A stretch of 64,000 bases of DNA from Methylobacterium aquaticum (GCF_001043915.1 NZ_LABX01000081.1:41276-105275), one strand, 5' to 3'. Positions 1 to 9,896 are shown, numbered from the stretch's first letter. Numbers and translations: made by a program. The notes: generated by a model from the letters alone, not told the origin.

Positions 1-1
1 G

Positions 2-1072
2 GCTCTCGTCGGGCGTCTGGGCGGCGACGAATTCGCGGTGATCCGCTGCGCGCCCGCGCATCCGGCCGGGATCGCCGCCCTCGCCGAGCGGATCGTCCGG
101 CTCCTGCGGGTGCCGTTCGCGGTCCAGGGCCACGAGGTCGGCATCGGAACCTCGATCGGCATCGCCACCACGGAAGCGACCGAGGTGACGACCGCCGAGC
201 TGCAACGCCAGGCCGATGTCGCGCTCTACCAGGCCAAGGCATCCGGACGGAACGGCTGGCGCTTCTTCGACCCGGCGATGGATGCCGGCCTGCAACGCCG
301 CCGGCAGCTCGGCGCCGACCTGCGCAGCGCCCTCGCCGAGGGACAGCTCGACGTCCATTACCAGCCGATCGTCGCCGCCGACGGGTCGGGCCTGCGCACC
401 TGCGAGGCGCTCCTGCGCTGGCGCCACCCGCGCGAAGGCTTCGTCAGCCCGGCCGAGTTCATCCCGATCGCCGAGACGACCGGGCAGATCCGCGCCCTCG
501 GCGCCTGGACGCTCGCCCGGGCCTGCACCGACGCCGCCGCCTGGCCCGCCGACATCAAGGTGGCGGTGAACCTCTCCCCGGCGCAGTTCGTCGGCGACGG
601 CCTCGTCGAGGAGGTCGCGGGCGCGCTCAGGGCGAGCGGCCTGCCGCCCGAGCGGCTCGAACTCGAGATCACCGAATCGGTGCTGCTCCAGGACGACGAC
701 GCGACCCTGGCGATCTTGCACCGGCTGCGCGCCCTCGGGATCGGCACCGCGATGGACGATTTCGGCACCGGCTATTCCAGCTTGAGCTACCTGCGCCGCT
801 TCCCCTTCGACAAGATCAAGATCGACCGCTGCTTCGTGCAGGATCTGGGGCAGGAGGACGATAGCGGCGCGATCGTCCGCGCCACGATCGGCCTCGGCAA
901 GGCGCTCGGCATGGTCGTGCTGGCCGAGGGCGTCGAGACCGAAGCGCAGGCGGCGATCCTGCGCGGAGCGGGCTGCGACGAGTTGCAGGGCTACCTGTTC
1001 GGCAAGCCCTGCCCGGTCGCGGAGCTGCGGGGAATCGGGCGGAGGGGTGGCGTGGTCTCGGCCGCCGCCTGA
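2..1072 (+). CDS. GGDEF-EAL cyclic-di-GMP protein, 5' truncated by window edge
   Basis: The C-terminal part of a cyclic-di-GMP signalling protein. The reading frame is open from base 2 and reads RLGGDEFAV at once, so the gene begins outside the window. After the rest of the diguanylate cyclase domain comes a full EAL phosphodiesterase domain: DVHYQPIV, the EALLRW signature, ITES, DDFGTGYSSLSYL and LAEGVET. Both active-site motifs look intact, so synthesis, hydrolysis or both are possible. N-terminal sensing domains cannot be seen. The next gene converges on it after a few bases. Confidence 0.93.
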   Translation, partial: ALVGRLGGDEFAVIRCAPAHPAGIAALAERIVRLLRVPFAVQGHEVGIGTSIGIATTEATEVTTAELQRQADVALYQAKASGRNGWRFFDPAMDAGLQRRRQLGADLRSALAEGQLDVHYQPIVAADGSGLRTCEALLRWRHPREGFVSPAEFIPIAETTGQIRALGAWTLARACTDAAAWPADIKVAVNLSPAQFVGDGLVEEVAGALRASGLPPERLELEITESVLLQDDDATLAILHRLRALGIGTAMDDFGTGYSSLSYLRRFPFDKIKIDRCFVQDLGQEDDSGAIVRATIGLGKALGMVVLAEGVETEAQAAILRGAGCDELQGYLFGKPCPVAELRGIGRRGGVVSAAA

Positions 1073-1079
1073 CCCTCCC

Positions 1080-2324
1080 CTATCCCCGCAGCGCGCGCTC
1101 GATCAGCCCCGCCGCGGCGAGCGCCCGCCCGTCATCGCCGAACCGGGCGATCACCTGAACCCCCACCGGCAGGCCGGCGGGCGTCCGGTCGACCGGGAGG
1201 GTGACGCACGGCACACCCATCAGGGTCCAGAGGCGGTTGAAGCGCGAATCCCCCGTGTGATCGAGGCCGGCCGGCGCCGCGCCGGGCGCCGCGTAGGTCA
1301 GGAGAACGTCGCATCCCTTCTCCGAAAAGACGTCCTTCAGGCCGCGGCGGGCGTGGTGGGCGGTGCGGCGCGCGTCGTCATAGGCCGGGGTGTCGATCCC
1401 TTGCGCCGCGTCGAGGGCGGCGCGCAGGCGCGGTGGCAGGGCGTCGCGGTGGGTCGCGTATTCCCAGGCGAGGGCCTGGCGCGCCTCGTAATCCTGGAGC
1501 GTGCCATGGGCCGCGAAAGCCTCGCCGAACGGGGCCGGCAGGGTGAGGTCGCGGAGCACCGCGCCGGCCCGCTCGGCGGCTTGCGCCGCCCGTGACAGCG
1601 CCGCCTCCGCCTCCGGCTCGGGGGCGGCGCAGAATTCCTGGCGCAGGATCCCGATCCGCGGCGCGCCGACCTCGCCGCTCCGCGCGATCGCCGGCCGGTC
1701 GGCGAGCAGCGCCAGGGCCTGGGCCGCGTCCGCAACGCCCGCGGCGAACAGGCCGAGCGTGTCGAGGGCCCAGGAGTAGCACTTCACCCCCACCGTCGGC
1801 AGCAGCCGGAACGACGGCTTGACGCCGACGACGCCGCAGAACGCCGCCGGGCGGATGATCGAGCCGCCGGTCTGGGTGCCCAGCGCCAGCGGCAGCATCC
1901 CGGCCGCCACCGCGGCGGCCGATCCCGCCGAGGAGCCGCCGGGGGTGTGCCCGGGGTGATGCGGGTTGCGGGTCGCCGTGGGGTCGAGGAAGGCGAAGGG
2001 CGTGGTGGTCGTCTTGGCGAGCGGCACCGCGCCGAGCTGCTTCAGCCGCGCCACCACCGGCGCGTCGGCCCGCGGGCGCCAGCCATCGTAGATCGGCGAG
2101 CCCATCCGGGTCGGCAGGTCGGCGGTGTCGATGATGTCCTTGATCCCGACGGCGAGTCCGGCGAGCGGGCCGCTGTTCGGGATCGCCGGCGCCGGATCGA
2201 CGCAGACCAGGGCGCCGACCTCCGGCTCGCGGGCCGCGATCGCTTCGCGCACGAGGCCGACCGCCCCCTCGGGCGTCAGCCGGCCGGAATCGCGTCGGGC
2301 GCAGAGATCGAGGAGCGAGAGCAT
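1080..2324 (-). CDS. amidase signature family protein
   Basis: A 414-residue member of the amidase signature family, which hydrolyses amide bonds with a Ser-cisSer-Lys triad. The lysine is K62 (VGIKDIID), the glycine-serine stretch GGSSAGS is at about 129-135, and the nucleophile-type serine is S155 in [10 protein letters not shown]. Length and motif order fit stand-alone amidases better than GatA, since there is no gatB or gatC nearby. The substrate cannot be told. The first ATG is used, with a weak GGATGG upstream. It is divergent from lptB. Confidence 0.88.
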   Translation of the reverse strand: MLSLLDLCARRDSGRLTPEGAVGLVREAIAAREPEVGALVCVDPAPAIPNSGPLAGLAVGIKDIIDTADLPTRMGSPIYDGWRPRADAPVVARLKQLGAVPLAKTTTTPFAFLDPTATRNPHHPGHTPGGSSAGSAAAVAAGMLPLALGTQTGGSIIRPAAFCGVVGVKPSFRLLPTVGVKCYSWALDTLGLFAAGVADAAQALALLADRPAIARSGEVGAPRIGILRQEFCAAPEPEAEAALSRAAQAAERAGAVLRDLTLPAPFGEAFAAHGTLQDYEARQALAWEYATHRDALPPRLRAALDAAQGIDTPAYDDARRTAHHARRGLKDVFSEKGCDVLLTYAAPGAAPAGLDHTGDSRFNRLWTLMGVPCVTLPVDRTPAGLPVGVQVIARFGDDGRALAAAGLIERALRG

Positions 2325-2557
2325 CGGGCCATCCGGGTGGGAGGAGTCGGATCAACGACTTTGTAAGCCCATTGTGGCGGTGTGTCCCAGAACACGAAGC
2401 GAGTCCTGGCGGGACCTGCCCGCGTTGCGGGCGGGGCCCGGCTTCGGCTAAACCGGCGCCGTTCATCCGCCGCACGGCCGCCTGGGGCGGATCAGGCCGG
2501 CGCGGCGGGGCGCCGAACAGCCGGCCTCCTTCACCGGCATCCTTCGCGAGTGAGCCC

Positions 2558-3427
2558 GTGACTCTTCCCTCCGCCCTGTCCCTGCGAGCCCAGTCCGTGC
2601 CCGCCCCCCGGGCCGTCTCGCGCCTCGGGCGCCTGTTCGGCCGCGGGCGCGGGGCCGAGACCCTGGCGACGGCGCAGGGCGGCGCCGCCGACGGTTTCGG
2701 CGGGCCCGGCATCCTGGCGGTGGCCGGCCTCAAGAAGAGCTACGGCGCCCGCACGGTGGTGCATGATGCCGGCCTGACCGTGCGCAACGGCGAGGCGGTG
2801 GGCCTGCTCGGCCCCAACGGTGCGGGCAAGACCACGATCTTCTACATGATCACCGGCCTCGTCTCGGCCGATCGCGGCACGATCAGCCTCGACGGGTACG
2901 AGATCACCCGGCTGCCGATGTACCAGCGCGCCCGGCTCGGCATCGGCTACCTGCCGCAGGAGGCGTCGATCTTCCGCGGCCTCAACGTCGAGGACAACAT
3001 CCGGGCCGTGCTCGAGGTGGTGGAGCCCGACCGCAAGGCGCGCGAGCGCAAGCTCGATTCGCTCCTCGACGAATTCAACATCACCCGCCTGCGCAAGTCG
3101 CCCTCGATCGCCCTGTCGGGCGGCGAGCGGCGGCGCTGCGAGATCGCCCGGGCGCTCGCCTCCTCGCCCTCCTTCATGCTGCTCGACGAGCCCTTCGCGG
3201 GCATCGACCCGATCGCCGTCGGCGACATCCAGGAACTGGTGATGCACCTCAAGGGCCGCGGCATCGGCGTGCTCATCACCGATCACAACGTGCGCGAGAC
3301 GCTCGGCCTGATCGACCGGGCCTATATCGTGCATTCGGGCCGCATCCTGACCGAGGGCACCCCCGACGAGATCGTGGCGAACGAGGACGTGCGGCGGCTG
3401 TATCTGGGCGAGGATTTCAGGCTGTAA
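2558..3427 (+). CDS. lptB: LPS export ABC transporter ATP-binding protein LptB
   Basis: Cytoplasmic ATPase of the LptBFG complex, which extracts lipopolysaccharide from the inner membrane. It has Walker [10 protein letters not shown], signature [15 protein letters not shown] and Walker [14 protein letters not shown], and the typical LptB ending [11 protein letters not shown]. The frame is open much further upstream. I chose the GTG at 2558, giving 289 residues with a low-complexity extension of about 50 residues before [12 protein letters not shown]; most LptB proteins are about 240-260 long, so a later start is possible. It precedes rpoN, as in many proteobacteria, but lptA and lptC are not next to it. 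Confidence 0.93.
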   Translation: MTLPSALSLRAQSVPAPRAVSRLGRLFGRGRGAETLATAQGGAADGFGGPGILAVAGLKKSYGARTVVHDAGLTVRNGEAVGLLGPNGAGKTTIFYMITGLVSADRGTISLDGYEITRLPMYQRARLGIGYLPQEASIFRGLNVEDNIRAVLEVVEPDRKARERKLDSLLDEFNITRLRKSPSIALSGGERRRCEIARALASSPSFMLLDEPFAGIDPIAVGDIQELVMHLKGRGIGVLITDHNVRETLGLIDRAYIVHSGRILTEGTPDEIVANEDVRRLYLGEDFRL

Positions 3428-3452
3428 CGGCGCCCCCGGGATCCGGGCGCCG
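3428..3452 (+). terminator. stem-loop after lptB
   Basis: A perfect 8-bp stem, CGGCGCCC paired with GGGCGCCG, with a 9-nt loop, starting directly after the lptB stop codon. There is no T-run, so it may be a weak or factor-assisted terminator or an mRNA-stabilising hairpin. Confidence 0.45.
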
Positions 3453-3753
3453 CCGTGCAACCCCGCCGACGACCGGGAGCCGCGGCACCATCACGGCCCG
3501 CTCGGCGGCCCCCTACGTCATTGGCCCCTTACGTCATCGGCCCCCGCGTCGCGACCAACCCCCTGATCTCGCTCCGGCCCTTTTTCCACTGGTGTCCCGC
3601 ACGGCCCTGCGTCACCCTCGGGTCCGACCACGCAGGCCCGCACGATCGCTTTGACGCGTGCCACGCTTCGGTTTAAAGCTGCTGTCCGATGTCTGAAGCA
3701 AGACTTGTGCCGACCCCGGCCGAAACCGGGGCGTCGCATGGCGGGGCTGGCTG
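3453..3753. other. intergenic region lptB-rpoN
   Basis: About 300 bases with no convincing coding sequence. Open frames here have shadow-like composition. It probably carries the rpoN promoter, but no clear -35/-10 pair or repeat was seen. Confidence 0.5.
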
Positions 3754-5307
3754 ATGGGTTTGCTGCAACGGCTCGAGATGCGCCAGGGTCAGGCCCTGGT
3801 GATGACGCCGCAACTCTTGCAGGCGATCAAGCTCTTGCAGCTCTCCCATCTCGACCTCGCGGCCTATGTCGATGCCGAGCTGGAGCGCAATCCGCTCCTG
3901 GAGCGGGCCGAGGTGGAGGCGCCGGAACCGGCCGAGTCCCGCGGCGAGGCGCCCGACCCAGGCGGGGGCGAGAGCGACGGGTTCGACGGCGACGGTCCGG
4001 CCGAGCCCTGGCTCTCCCACGATCTCAACCCCAGCCGCAGCGAGATCGAGGGCGATCTCGGCACCCGCCTCGACAACGTGTTCCCGGATGACGGCCCGGT
4101 GGGCCGCGAGGCCCCGGCGGGGGACGGTGAGGGGCTGTCGCTCACCCCGGCACCGTGGAGCGGCACCGGCGGCAGCTTCGACGGCGAGGCCCCGGATTTC
4201 GAGGCGACGCTGACCAGCGAATCCTCGCTGCACGAGCATCTGCGGGCCCAGCTCGACCTCGCCACTCGCGACCCCGTCGAGCGCCTGGTCGGCGGCTTCC
4301 TGGTCGATGCGATCGACGATGCCGGCTACCTGCGCGAGGACCTCGCCGCCCTGGCCGAGCGCCTGGGCGTCGGCCGTCCGGTGGTGGAGCGGGTGCTGGG
4401 GCTCGTCCAGGGCTTCGACCCCTCGGGCGTCGGCGCCCGCGACCTCGCCGAATGCCTGGCGATCCAGCTCCGCGAGCAGGACCGCTTCGACCCGGCGATG
4501 CAGGCGCTGGTCTCGCGCCTCGACCTCGTCGCCAAGCGCGATTTCACGGCCTTGCGCCGCCTGTGCGGGGTCGACGATGAGGATCTGGCGGACATGCTGT
4601 CCGAGCTGCGCCGCCTCGATCCCAAGCCCGGCCGCGCCTTCGGGGCCGGCCCGGTCGAGGTGCTGGTGCCGGATGTGTTCGTGCGCCCGGCCCCGGACGG
4701 TTCCTGGCTCGTCGAGCTGAACAGCGAGGCCCTGCCCCGGGTGCTGGTCAACCAGAGCTACTACGCCACCGTCTCGCGCGGGGCGACGACCGACACCGAC
4801 AAAGCGTTCCTGTCGGAATGCCTGCAAACCGCCAACTGGCTCACCCGCAGCCTGGAGCAGCGCGCCCGCACCATCCTGAAGGTGGCGAGCGAGATCGTGC
4901 GCCAGCAGGACGGGTTCTTCGTCAACGGCGTCGCCCACTTGCGGCCGCTCAACCTGAAGACCGTCGCCGACGCGATCGGCATGCACGAATCCACCGTCTC
5001 GCGGGTGACCTCGAACAAGTCGATCGGCACCAGCCGCGGCACCTTCGAGATGAAGTATTTCTTCACCGCGGCGATCCCCGGGGCGGCCGGGGCGGCGGCG
5101 CATTCCTCGGAAGCCGTGCGCCACCGCATCAAGCAGCTGATCGACGGCGAGGCCGACGACGTCCTGTCGGACGATGCCCTGGTGCAGCGCCTGCGCGGCG
5201 AGGGCGTCGACATCGCCCGCCGCACCGTGGCGAAATACCGGGAATCGCTCCGCATCCCCTCCTCGATCGAGCGCCGGCGCGAGCGTGCCGCAATGCCGGC
5301 GCGGTGA
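3754..5307 (+). CDS. rpoN: RNA polymerase sigma-54 factor RpoN
   Basis: Alternative sigma factor that directs RNA polymerase to -24/-12 promoters and needs enhancer-binding ATPases. The 517 residues show glutamine/leucine-rich region I (MTPQLLQAIKLLQLS, ERNPLLE), a long acidic region II (about 50-150), the core-binding domain, a helix-turn-helix around HESTVSRVTSNK, and the RpoN box ARRTVAKYRE at about 488-497. Length and architecture are normal. It is followed by hpf and ptsN, the classical rpoN neighbourhood, which links nitrogen-type phosphotransfer and ribosome hibernation. Confidence 0.98.
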   Translation: MGLLQRLEMRQGQALVMTPQLLQAIKLLQLSHLDLAAYVDAELERNPLLERAEVEAPEPAESRGEAPDPGGGESDGFDGDGPAEPWLSHDLNPSRSEIEGDLGTRLDNVFPDDGPVGREAPAGDGEGLSLTPAPWSGTGGSFDGEAPDFEATLTSESSLHEHLRAQLDLATRDPVERLVGGFLVDAIDDAGYLREDLAALAERLGVGRPVVERVLGLVQGFDPSGVGARDLAECLAIQLREQDRFDPAMQALVSRLDLVAKRDFTALRRLCGVDDEDLADMLSELRRLDPKPGRAFGAGPVEVLVPDVFVRPAPDGSWLVELNSEALPRVLVNQSYYATVSRGATTDTDKAFLSECLQTANWLTRSLEQRARTILKVASEIVRQQDGFFVNGVAHLRPLNLKTVADAIGMHESTVSRVTSNKSIGTSRGTFEMKYFFTAAIPGAAGAAAHSSEAVRHRIKQLIDGEADDVLSDDALVQRLRGEGVDIARRTVAKYRESLRIPSSIERRRERAAMPAR

Positions 5308-5466
5308 CCGCCGGCCCGCCCGCGGCTCCCCCGAAAGGTTCCTGCCGTCACTGAGCCGGCTTCGTTGACTTCGCGTCCGGACGTTCCTAGCTCTTGAAGG
5401 CAGGCCCTTGGCGCCGGAGACGTCCCCGGGCTGCGGGCCGACGAACGACGAGACCGGAGGGAGCTG

Positions 5467-6063
5467 ATGGCAGCGTTGCGCGTGTCGGGTCGTGGCGTGG
5501 ATCTCGGGGAAGCCCTGAGGACGCGGGCGGAGGAGCGGATCTCCGCGGCCCTCGCCAAGTACTTCGACGGTGCCTACCACGGCCACGTGACGGTCGGTCG
5601 GGATGGCGGCGCCTATCGCACCGACTGCGTGCTGCACCTACCCTCGGGCATCACCCTGGAGGCGTCGGGCACCGCCCACGACGCGCATGCGAGCTTCGAC
5701 CAGACCGCGGAGCGGATCGAGAAGCGCCTGCGCCGCTACAAGCACCGGCTGAAGGCCCATCCGAACGGCCACGCCAAGGACCGGGCGCTCGATGGCGGCC
5801 TGCCGGACACCGCCGTGATGGAAGCGGCCTATTCGGTGATGGAAGCGCCCGAGGAGGATACCGGCGAGCACCCGCCGATCATCGCCGAGAGTACCCGCAC
5901 CCTGCACCGGCGCACGGTGAGCGAGGCGGTGGTGGAACTCGATCTCACCGGTGTCCCCGTTCTCGTCTTCGTTCATGCTGGAACCGAACGGGTCAACGTC
6001 GTATATCGTCGAGGCGACGGCGCGATCGGCTGGATCGATCCGCCGGAACGCGGCACTCCGTGA
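5467..6063 (+). CDS. hpf: long-form ribosome hibernation promoting factor
   Basis: Ribosome-binding protein of the S30AE/HPF family. The 198-residue length is that of long HPF: an N-terminal S30AE domain (about 1-105, with RTRAEERISAALAKYF and EASGTAHDAHASFDQTAERIEKRLRRYK), a linker, and a C-terminal dimerisation domain (VVELDLTGVPVLVFVHAGTERVNVVYRRGDGAIGWIDP). Long HPFs form 100S ribosome dimers by themselves in other bacteria. The ATG at 5467 has a good GGAGGGAG Shine-Dalgarno. It sits between rpoN and ptsN. Confidence 0.96.
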   Translation: MAALRVSGRGVDLGEALRTRAEERISAALAKYFDGAYHGHVTVGRDGGAYRTDCVLHLPSGITLEASGTAHDAHASFDQTAERIEKRLRRYKHRLKAHPNGHAKDRALDGGLPDTAVMEAAYSVMEAPEEDTGEHPPIIAESTRTLHRRTVSEAVVELDLTGVPVLVFVHAGTERVNVVYRRGDGAIGWIDPPERGTP

Positions 6064-6154
6064 GCGGGCCCAAGCTCGGTCTCGCGGAGGGCCTCCGGTC
6101 CTGGAACAAGTGCGGGGCGCCGTGGCGCTCCCCGCCGATGAGGCAGCGGTCTCG

Positions 6155-6619
6155 ATGCCATTGCTGGAATTCCTGAAGCCGGAGGCGGTCCTCCCGGCGC
6201 TGCGGGCGCAGGGGAAGAAGCAGGTTTTGCAGGAGCTGGCCGCCCATGCGGCCCGCCACCTGCCGAGCCTGGACGAGCGCGAGATCTTCGAGACGCTGCT
6301 CCAGCGTGAACGCCTCGGCTCGACCGGCATCGGCGAGGGCGTGGCGATCCCGCACGGCAAGTTGCCGGGGCTCGGCACGCTGTTCGGCCTGATGGCCCGC
6401 CTGGAGCGCCCGGTCGATTTCGAGGCCCTGGACGGTCAGCCGGTCGACATCGCCTTCCTGCTGCTAGCCCCCGAGGGCGCCGGCGCCGACCACCTGAAGG
6501 CTCTCGCCCGGGTCGCCCGGGTGCTGCGCGAGCCCGGCATCATCGATCGCATCCGCGCCGCCCGCGACGCCGACGCGCTCTACGCCCTCCTGACCCAATC
6601 CCCCGCCCAAGCAGCGTGA
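6155..6619 (+). CDS. ptsN: PTS IIA-like nitrogen regulatory protein PtsN
   Basis: EIIA-Ntr of the nitrogen phosphotransferase system, a phospho-acceptor that regulates rather than transports sugar. The phosphorylated histidine is H67 in GVAIPHGK, and the LGSTGIGEGVAIPHGK block is diagnostic. The ATG at 6155 gives 154 residues, normal for the family, although the frame is open further upstream. It lies about 90 bases after hpf. The last bases overlap a possible GTG start of the next small gene. Confidence 0.95.
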   Translation: MPLLEFLKPEAVLPALRAQGKKQVLQELAAHAARHLPSLDEREIFETLLQRERLGSTGIGEGVAIPHGKLPGLGTLFGLMARLERPVDFEALDGQPVDIAFLLLAPEGAGADHLKALARVARVLREPGIIDRIRAARDADALYALLTQSPAQAA

Positions 6620-6636
6620 CGGAAGCCGGCGTGACC

Positions 6637-6951
6637 ATGCGGACCTCCCTCTGCGCGGTGGCGTTCCTGCTCGCCGCGCCCCTCGCCGCGCGCGCCGACG
6701 GCACCTGCGCCCGCGACCTCCTGGTGGCGCAGTCCTCGCAGAGGACGGCGATCGAGCGCCTGGAGACCCTTGGTGACAGCGACGCCGACCGCTGCCGCGG
6801 CTGGCGCCAGCATGTCGACACGATGCGCCGCGCCGCCACGGTCTATGGCCGCTGCCTCTCGGGTTCGGAGCGCAGCGAGCGCCTGGCCCAGGTCCAGGGC
6901 TCGGAAAAGGAATTTTCGGAGCTGCTGCGGACCCGCTGCAAGGCGCGGTGA
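6637..6951 (+). CDS. small secreted hypothetical protein
   Basis: A 104-residue protein of unknown function. From the ATG at 6637 it begins with a clear Sec signal peptide (MRTSLCAVAFLLAAPLAARA, cleavage expected after ARA), followed by a helical region with four cysteines (C in GTCARD, DRCRGW, YGRCLS, TRCKAR), which could form two periplasmic disulfides. An upstream GTG at 6616 overlaps the ptsN stop as GTGA, so the gene may be translationally coupled to ptsN, but that start would place charged residues before the signal peptide. Confidence 0.7.
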   Translation: MRTSLCAVAFLLAAPLAARADGTCARDLLVAQSSQRTAIERLETLGDSDADRCRGWRQHVDTMRRAATVYGRCLSGSERSERLAQVQGSEKEFSELLRTRCKAR

Positions 6952-7026
6952 GCACAAGAAGCGGGCGCGCAAGCCGCAGGTGCAAAGGCGCAGGGGTGAG
7001 GCAGAGACGGCCGCGCGGCGCCCCCG

Positions 7027-7833
7027 TCACCGCACCAGCGGCTCGGCCACCACCTTCACCGGATGGCCGCGGCTGACCAGCACCGCCGCGCTCGAATGCT
7101 CGGGATCGGTCTCGAACCGGGTGCGGATCCAGGCGACCAGAAACTTGGCGTATTCCGAGGCCAGCAGCCGCGCGGAGGCCGGATGGCGCCACCACTGGTC
7201 GGGATCGATCCCCCCCGGCACGACCGGGTGCGGCACCACCCGGTTGCCCTCCCCCAGGGCATGGTCGAGTTCCACCAAAGTGCGGGGCATGTGGTAATTC
7301 GAGGTGACCACCGCGACGCTCCGGAACCCGTTCTCGCGCATCCAGCGCCGGATCTCGATGGCGTTGCCGATGGTGTTGCGGGCCCGGTAGTCGAGATCGA
7401 CGCAGCAGGCGATCAGGTGCTGCTGTCCCGGATTGAGCCGGGCGATCTCGTCGCGGCTGGTGCGCTCGTTGACCCCGGTGATGAGCAGGCGCCGGCCATA
7501 GCCGCCGGCGAGCAGGTCCATTGCATCCTCGATGCGCTGGGCGCCGCCGGTGAGCGCGACGATGCCGTCGGAGGGGCCGAGGGGCAGCTGCTCCGACCGG
7601 GCGAGGCCGGACACGAAGGCGAGGAAGCCGGCACCGAGAGCGATCCCAGCGGCAAGGCCGAGCCCGGCGACGCCGAGGGCCAGACGACGGCGCAGGCTCC
7701 AGGACGGGCCGGGATCCGAGGGACCGGGAGCGTGGGAAGCCGGGCGCCCGGCAGGCCCCGTCCCCTCGGGCCCGTCGCCCGACCAGGACCAGCCCACCAC
7801 GTCGCCGGTTCGCATTGTCATGTCGCGCTGCAT
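7027..7833 (-). CDS. YdcF/SanA-like DUF218 membrane protein
   Basis: DUF218 family protein. One N-terminal membrane segment (LALGVAGLGLAAGIALGAGF) is followed by the DUF218 domain: DGIVALTGGAQRIEDAMDLL, RRLLITGVNERTSRDEI, the conserved SNYHMPRTLVE and a C-terminal PHPVVPGG block. Relatives (SanA, YdcF, ElyC) are linked to envelope integrity and lipid-carrier metabolism, but the reaction is not settled. Several in-frame ATGs exist (7845, 7833, 7821). I chose 7833 because GGTGAG lies about 9 nt upstream, so the N-terminus is uncertain. Confidence 0.85.
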   Translation of the reverse strand: MQRDMTMRTGDVVGWSWSGDGPEGTGPAGRPASHAPGPSDPGPSWSLRRRLALGVAGLGLAAGIALGAGFLAFVSGLARSEQLPLGPSDGIVALTGGAQRIEDAMDLLAGGYGRRLLITGVNERTSRDEIARLNPGQQHLIACCVDLDYRARNTIGNAIEIRRWMRENGFRSVAVVTSNYHMPRTLVELDHALGEGNRVVPHPVVPGGIDPDQWWRHPASARLLASEYAKFLVAWIRTRFETDPEHSSAAVLVSRGHPVKVVAEPLVR

Positions 7834-8015
7834 CCGCGAGGTCATCTCACCCGTGCCGAGCATAGTGCCGATTACGGCGGCCCAGAGGCAACCGCCCGAA
7901 CGGGCGATTCGTTCAACTGGACCGGCCCTGTGAAGAGCGGGCAAGCAGCAACGCTACGGCCCGTGGCTGGCGCCGGGCTGGTTGATACCGGCGTCGTCGA
8001 CGCCGATCCTTGATC

Positions 8016-8975
8016 TCAATCCAGGAAGCGCCGCACGGTGAGGCGCGAGACCACCGCGGTGACGATCGAGGCGATCACCCCGATCAGCACCACGCTGGCA
8101 TAGCCGCGCCAGCCGATGGCGAAGCCGCCGAACAACGCCTCGATCTCGTCGCCGGCCGGGCCGGCGCGCCAGACCCGGGCCAGCGCGCCGCCGGCCCCGA
8201 TCACCGCGAGCGCCGCCACGGCGCCGATCGCCCCGCCGCGCAACCCCAAGCGGAAGAAGCGGCGCTGGAACTCGCGGGCGATGAAATCGGCGTCGGCGCC
8301 GACGAAATGCAGCACCTCCACCACCTCGCGGTTGCCCGCCATGGCGCCGCGGGTCGCGAAGGTGACCGCGAGCCCGGTGGCGAGCAGCACCAGCGCCACC
8401 ACGGCGACGCCGACGCCCACCACGGTGTTGGCCATGGTCGAGAGGCGCGAGAGCCAGAGCGCGTGATCGTCGAGGCTGGCCACCCCGGGCAGGGCCTCGG
8501 TCAGGCGCTGGCGTAAGGAGCCGAGATCGGGCGCGGTCGTCCCCAGGCGCACCGTGATGAGCCGTGGCACCGGCAGCTCGCCGAGATCGAGGCCGCTGCC
8601 GAGCCAGGGTTCGAGCAGGCGCTCCGATTCCGCCTTGGTGAAGGGCCGCGTCGCCACGATGCCGGGGGTGGCGGAGGCGAGCGCCGCCGCCTTGGCGACG
8701 TCGGCCTCGGTGTCGCGGCCCGATCCCGGGCGGATCTGGATCGTCACCTCCTGCGCCACCGAGCCCTGCCACTGCGCCGCGCTCGACGCGACGATCTCGG
8801 CGCCGCCGGCGCAGAGCGCGGCGAGGAAGGTCAGGATCGCGATCACCGCGGCGAGCGCCCGGCCGGCGCTGGTGTCGGTCGGCACCAGGGGCGCGTTGCG
8901 GCGTAAGGTCGGCGGCAGATCGGAGGCGGGCGCCTCGCGCCGCGTCGCCCGCTCCCGGATGGCTCCGTCAGACAT
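8016..8975 (-). CDS. ftsX: cell division protein FtsX
   Basis: Membrane subunit of the FtsEX complex, which couples ATP use at the division site to peptidoglycan hydrolase activation. The 319 residues show a cytoplasmic N-terminus, a membrane segment (ALAAVIAILTFLAALCAGG), a periplasmic domain (about 75-180) and three further membrane segments at about 185-310. Spacing to ftsE is 18 nt and ftsX has GGGAGA ahead of its ATG, so the two form an operon. The C-terminus RRFLD is normal for the family. Confidence 0.93.
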   Translation of the reverse strand: MSDGAIRERATRREAPASDLPPTLRRNAPLVPTDTSAGRALAAVIAILTFLAALCAGGAEIVASSAAQWQGSVAQEVTIQIRPGSGRDTEADVAKAAALASATPGIVATRPFTKAESERLLEPWLGSGLDLGELPVPRLITVRLGTTAPDLGSLRQRLTEALPGVASLDDHALWLSRLSTMANTVVGVGVAVVALVLLATGLAVTFATRGAMAGNREVVEVLHFVGADADFIAREFQRRFFRLGLRGGAIGAVAALAVIGAGGALARVWRAGPAGDEIEALFGGFAIGWRGYASVVLIGVIASIVTAVVSRLTVRRFLD

Positions 8976-8993
8976 GATGCGTCTCCCTGCGGC

Positions 8994-9713
8994 TCATCCC
9001 TCGACCCGCAGGCGGTTGTTGCCGAGGATGAACCGGCGCGCATCGACGAGGTCCATCAGGGCGAAATCGTGGGTGGCGATCAGCACCGAGGTGCCGAGGC
9101 GGTTCAGCTCGACGAACAGGCGCAGCAGGCGCCGGCCGAGCTGGGGATCGACGTTGCCGGTCGGCTCGTCGGCGAGCAGCAGCTCCGGCCGGGCGATCAG
9201 CGCCCGGGCGATCGCCGCGCGCTGCTTCTCGCCGCCGGAGAGCAGCGGCGGCAGCACATGCATGCGCTCGCCGAGGCCCACCCAGCGCAGGAGTTCCACC
9301 ACCTCGGCCCGGTAGCTCGTCTCGGCCCGGCCCTGGACGCGCAACGGCAGGGCGACGTTCTCGTAGGTGGTGAGGTGGTCGAGCAGGCGGAAATCCTGGA
9401 ACACCACGCCCATGCGCCGGCGCAGGGAGGTCAGGGAGCCGCGAGAGATGTCGTTCACCTCCTCGCCGAACACCGAGACGAGGCCGCGGCTCGGCCGCAC
9501 CGAGAGCAGAATCAGGCGCAGAAGCGTCGTCTTGCCGGCGCCCGACGGGCCGGTGAGGAACTGGAACGAGTGCGGCGCGATGGTGAAGCTGATGTCGCTC
9601 AGGACCTCGGGGCCGACCCCGTAGCGCATCCCGACATTCTCGAACCGGACCACCGGCTCGTCCATCCCGCCGAGCAGGCTGCTTCCGGTTCCCCGGTCCG
9701 TTCTCGCGTCCAT
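8994..9713 (-). CDS. ftsE: cell division ATP-binding protein FtsE
   Basis: ATPase partner of FtsX. It has Walker A GPSGAGKTT, signature LLSGGEKQRAAIARAL, Walker B LLLADEPTGNVDP and the H-loop TSVLIATHDFALM. I chose the ATG at 9713 because AGGGAGA precedes it at good spacing, giving 239 residues with about 16 extra residues before the usual FtsE N-terminus (VRFENVGMRYG). An ATG at 9665 would give the compact form. It is divergent from the zinc-ribbon gene. Confidence 0.94.
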   Translation of the reverse strand: MDARTDRGTGSSLLGGMDEPVVRFENVGMRYGVGPEVLSDISFTIAPHSFQFLTGPSGAGKTTLLRLILLSVRPSRGLVSVFGEEVNDISRGSLTSLRRRMGVVFQDFRLLDHLTTYENVALPLRVQGRAETSYRAEVVELLRWVGLGERMHVLPPLLSGGEKQRAAIARALIARPELLLADEPTGNVDPQLGRRLLRLFVELNRLGTSVLIATHDFALMDLVDARRFILGNNRLRVEG

Positions 9714-9896
9714 CCGGTCTCCCTGCACGGTCTCGATGCGCGGTCTCGCGATGAGCGATCGTTCGGTGCGATCGCTCCGGCGCAGGCGCTTTTGCAGGCC
9801 CGAGGCGCCTCGTCATCCGCGCCGCTTTACCACGCATTAAGGCTGTGGCGGGAGGAGTCGTGGTGCGGCTTCGGTGCCGTGCCCGACTGATTCGCC

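Noticed and set aside
3673..5637. Long minus-strand open frame over rpoN
   Set aside because: Composition (Gln/His/Arg/Gly-rich, no family motifs) is that of an antisense shadow of the well-supported rpoN and hpf genes in GC-rich DNA.
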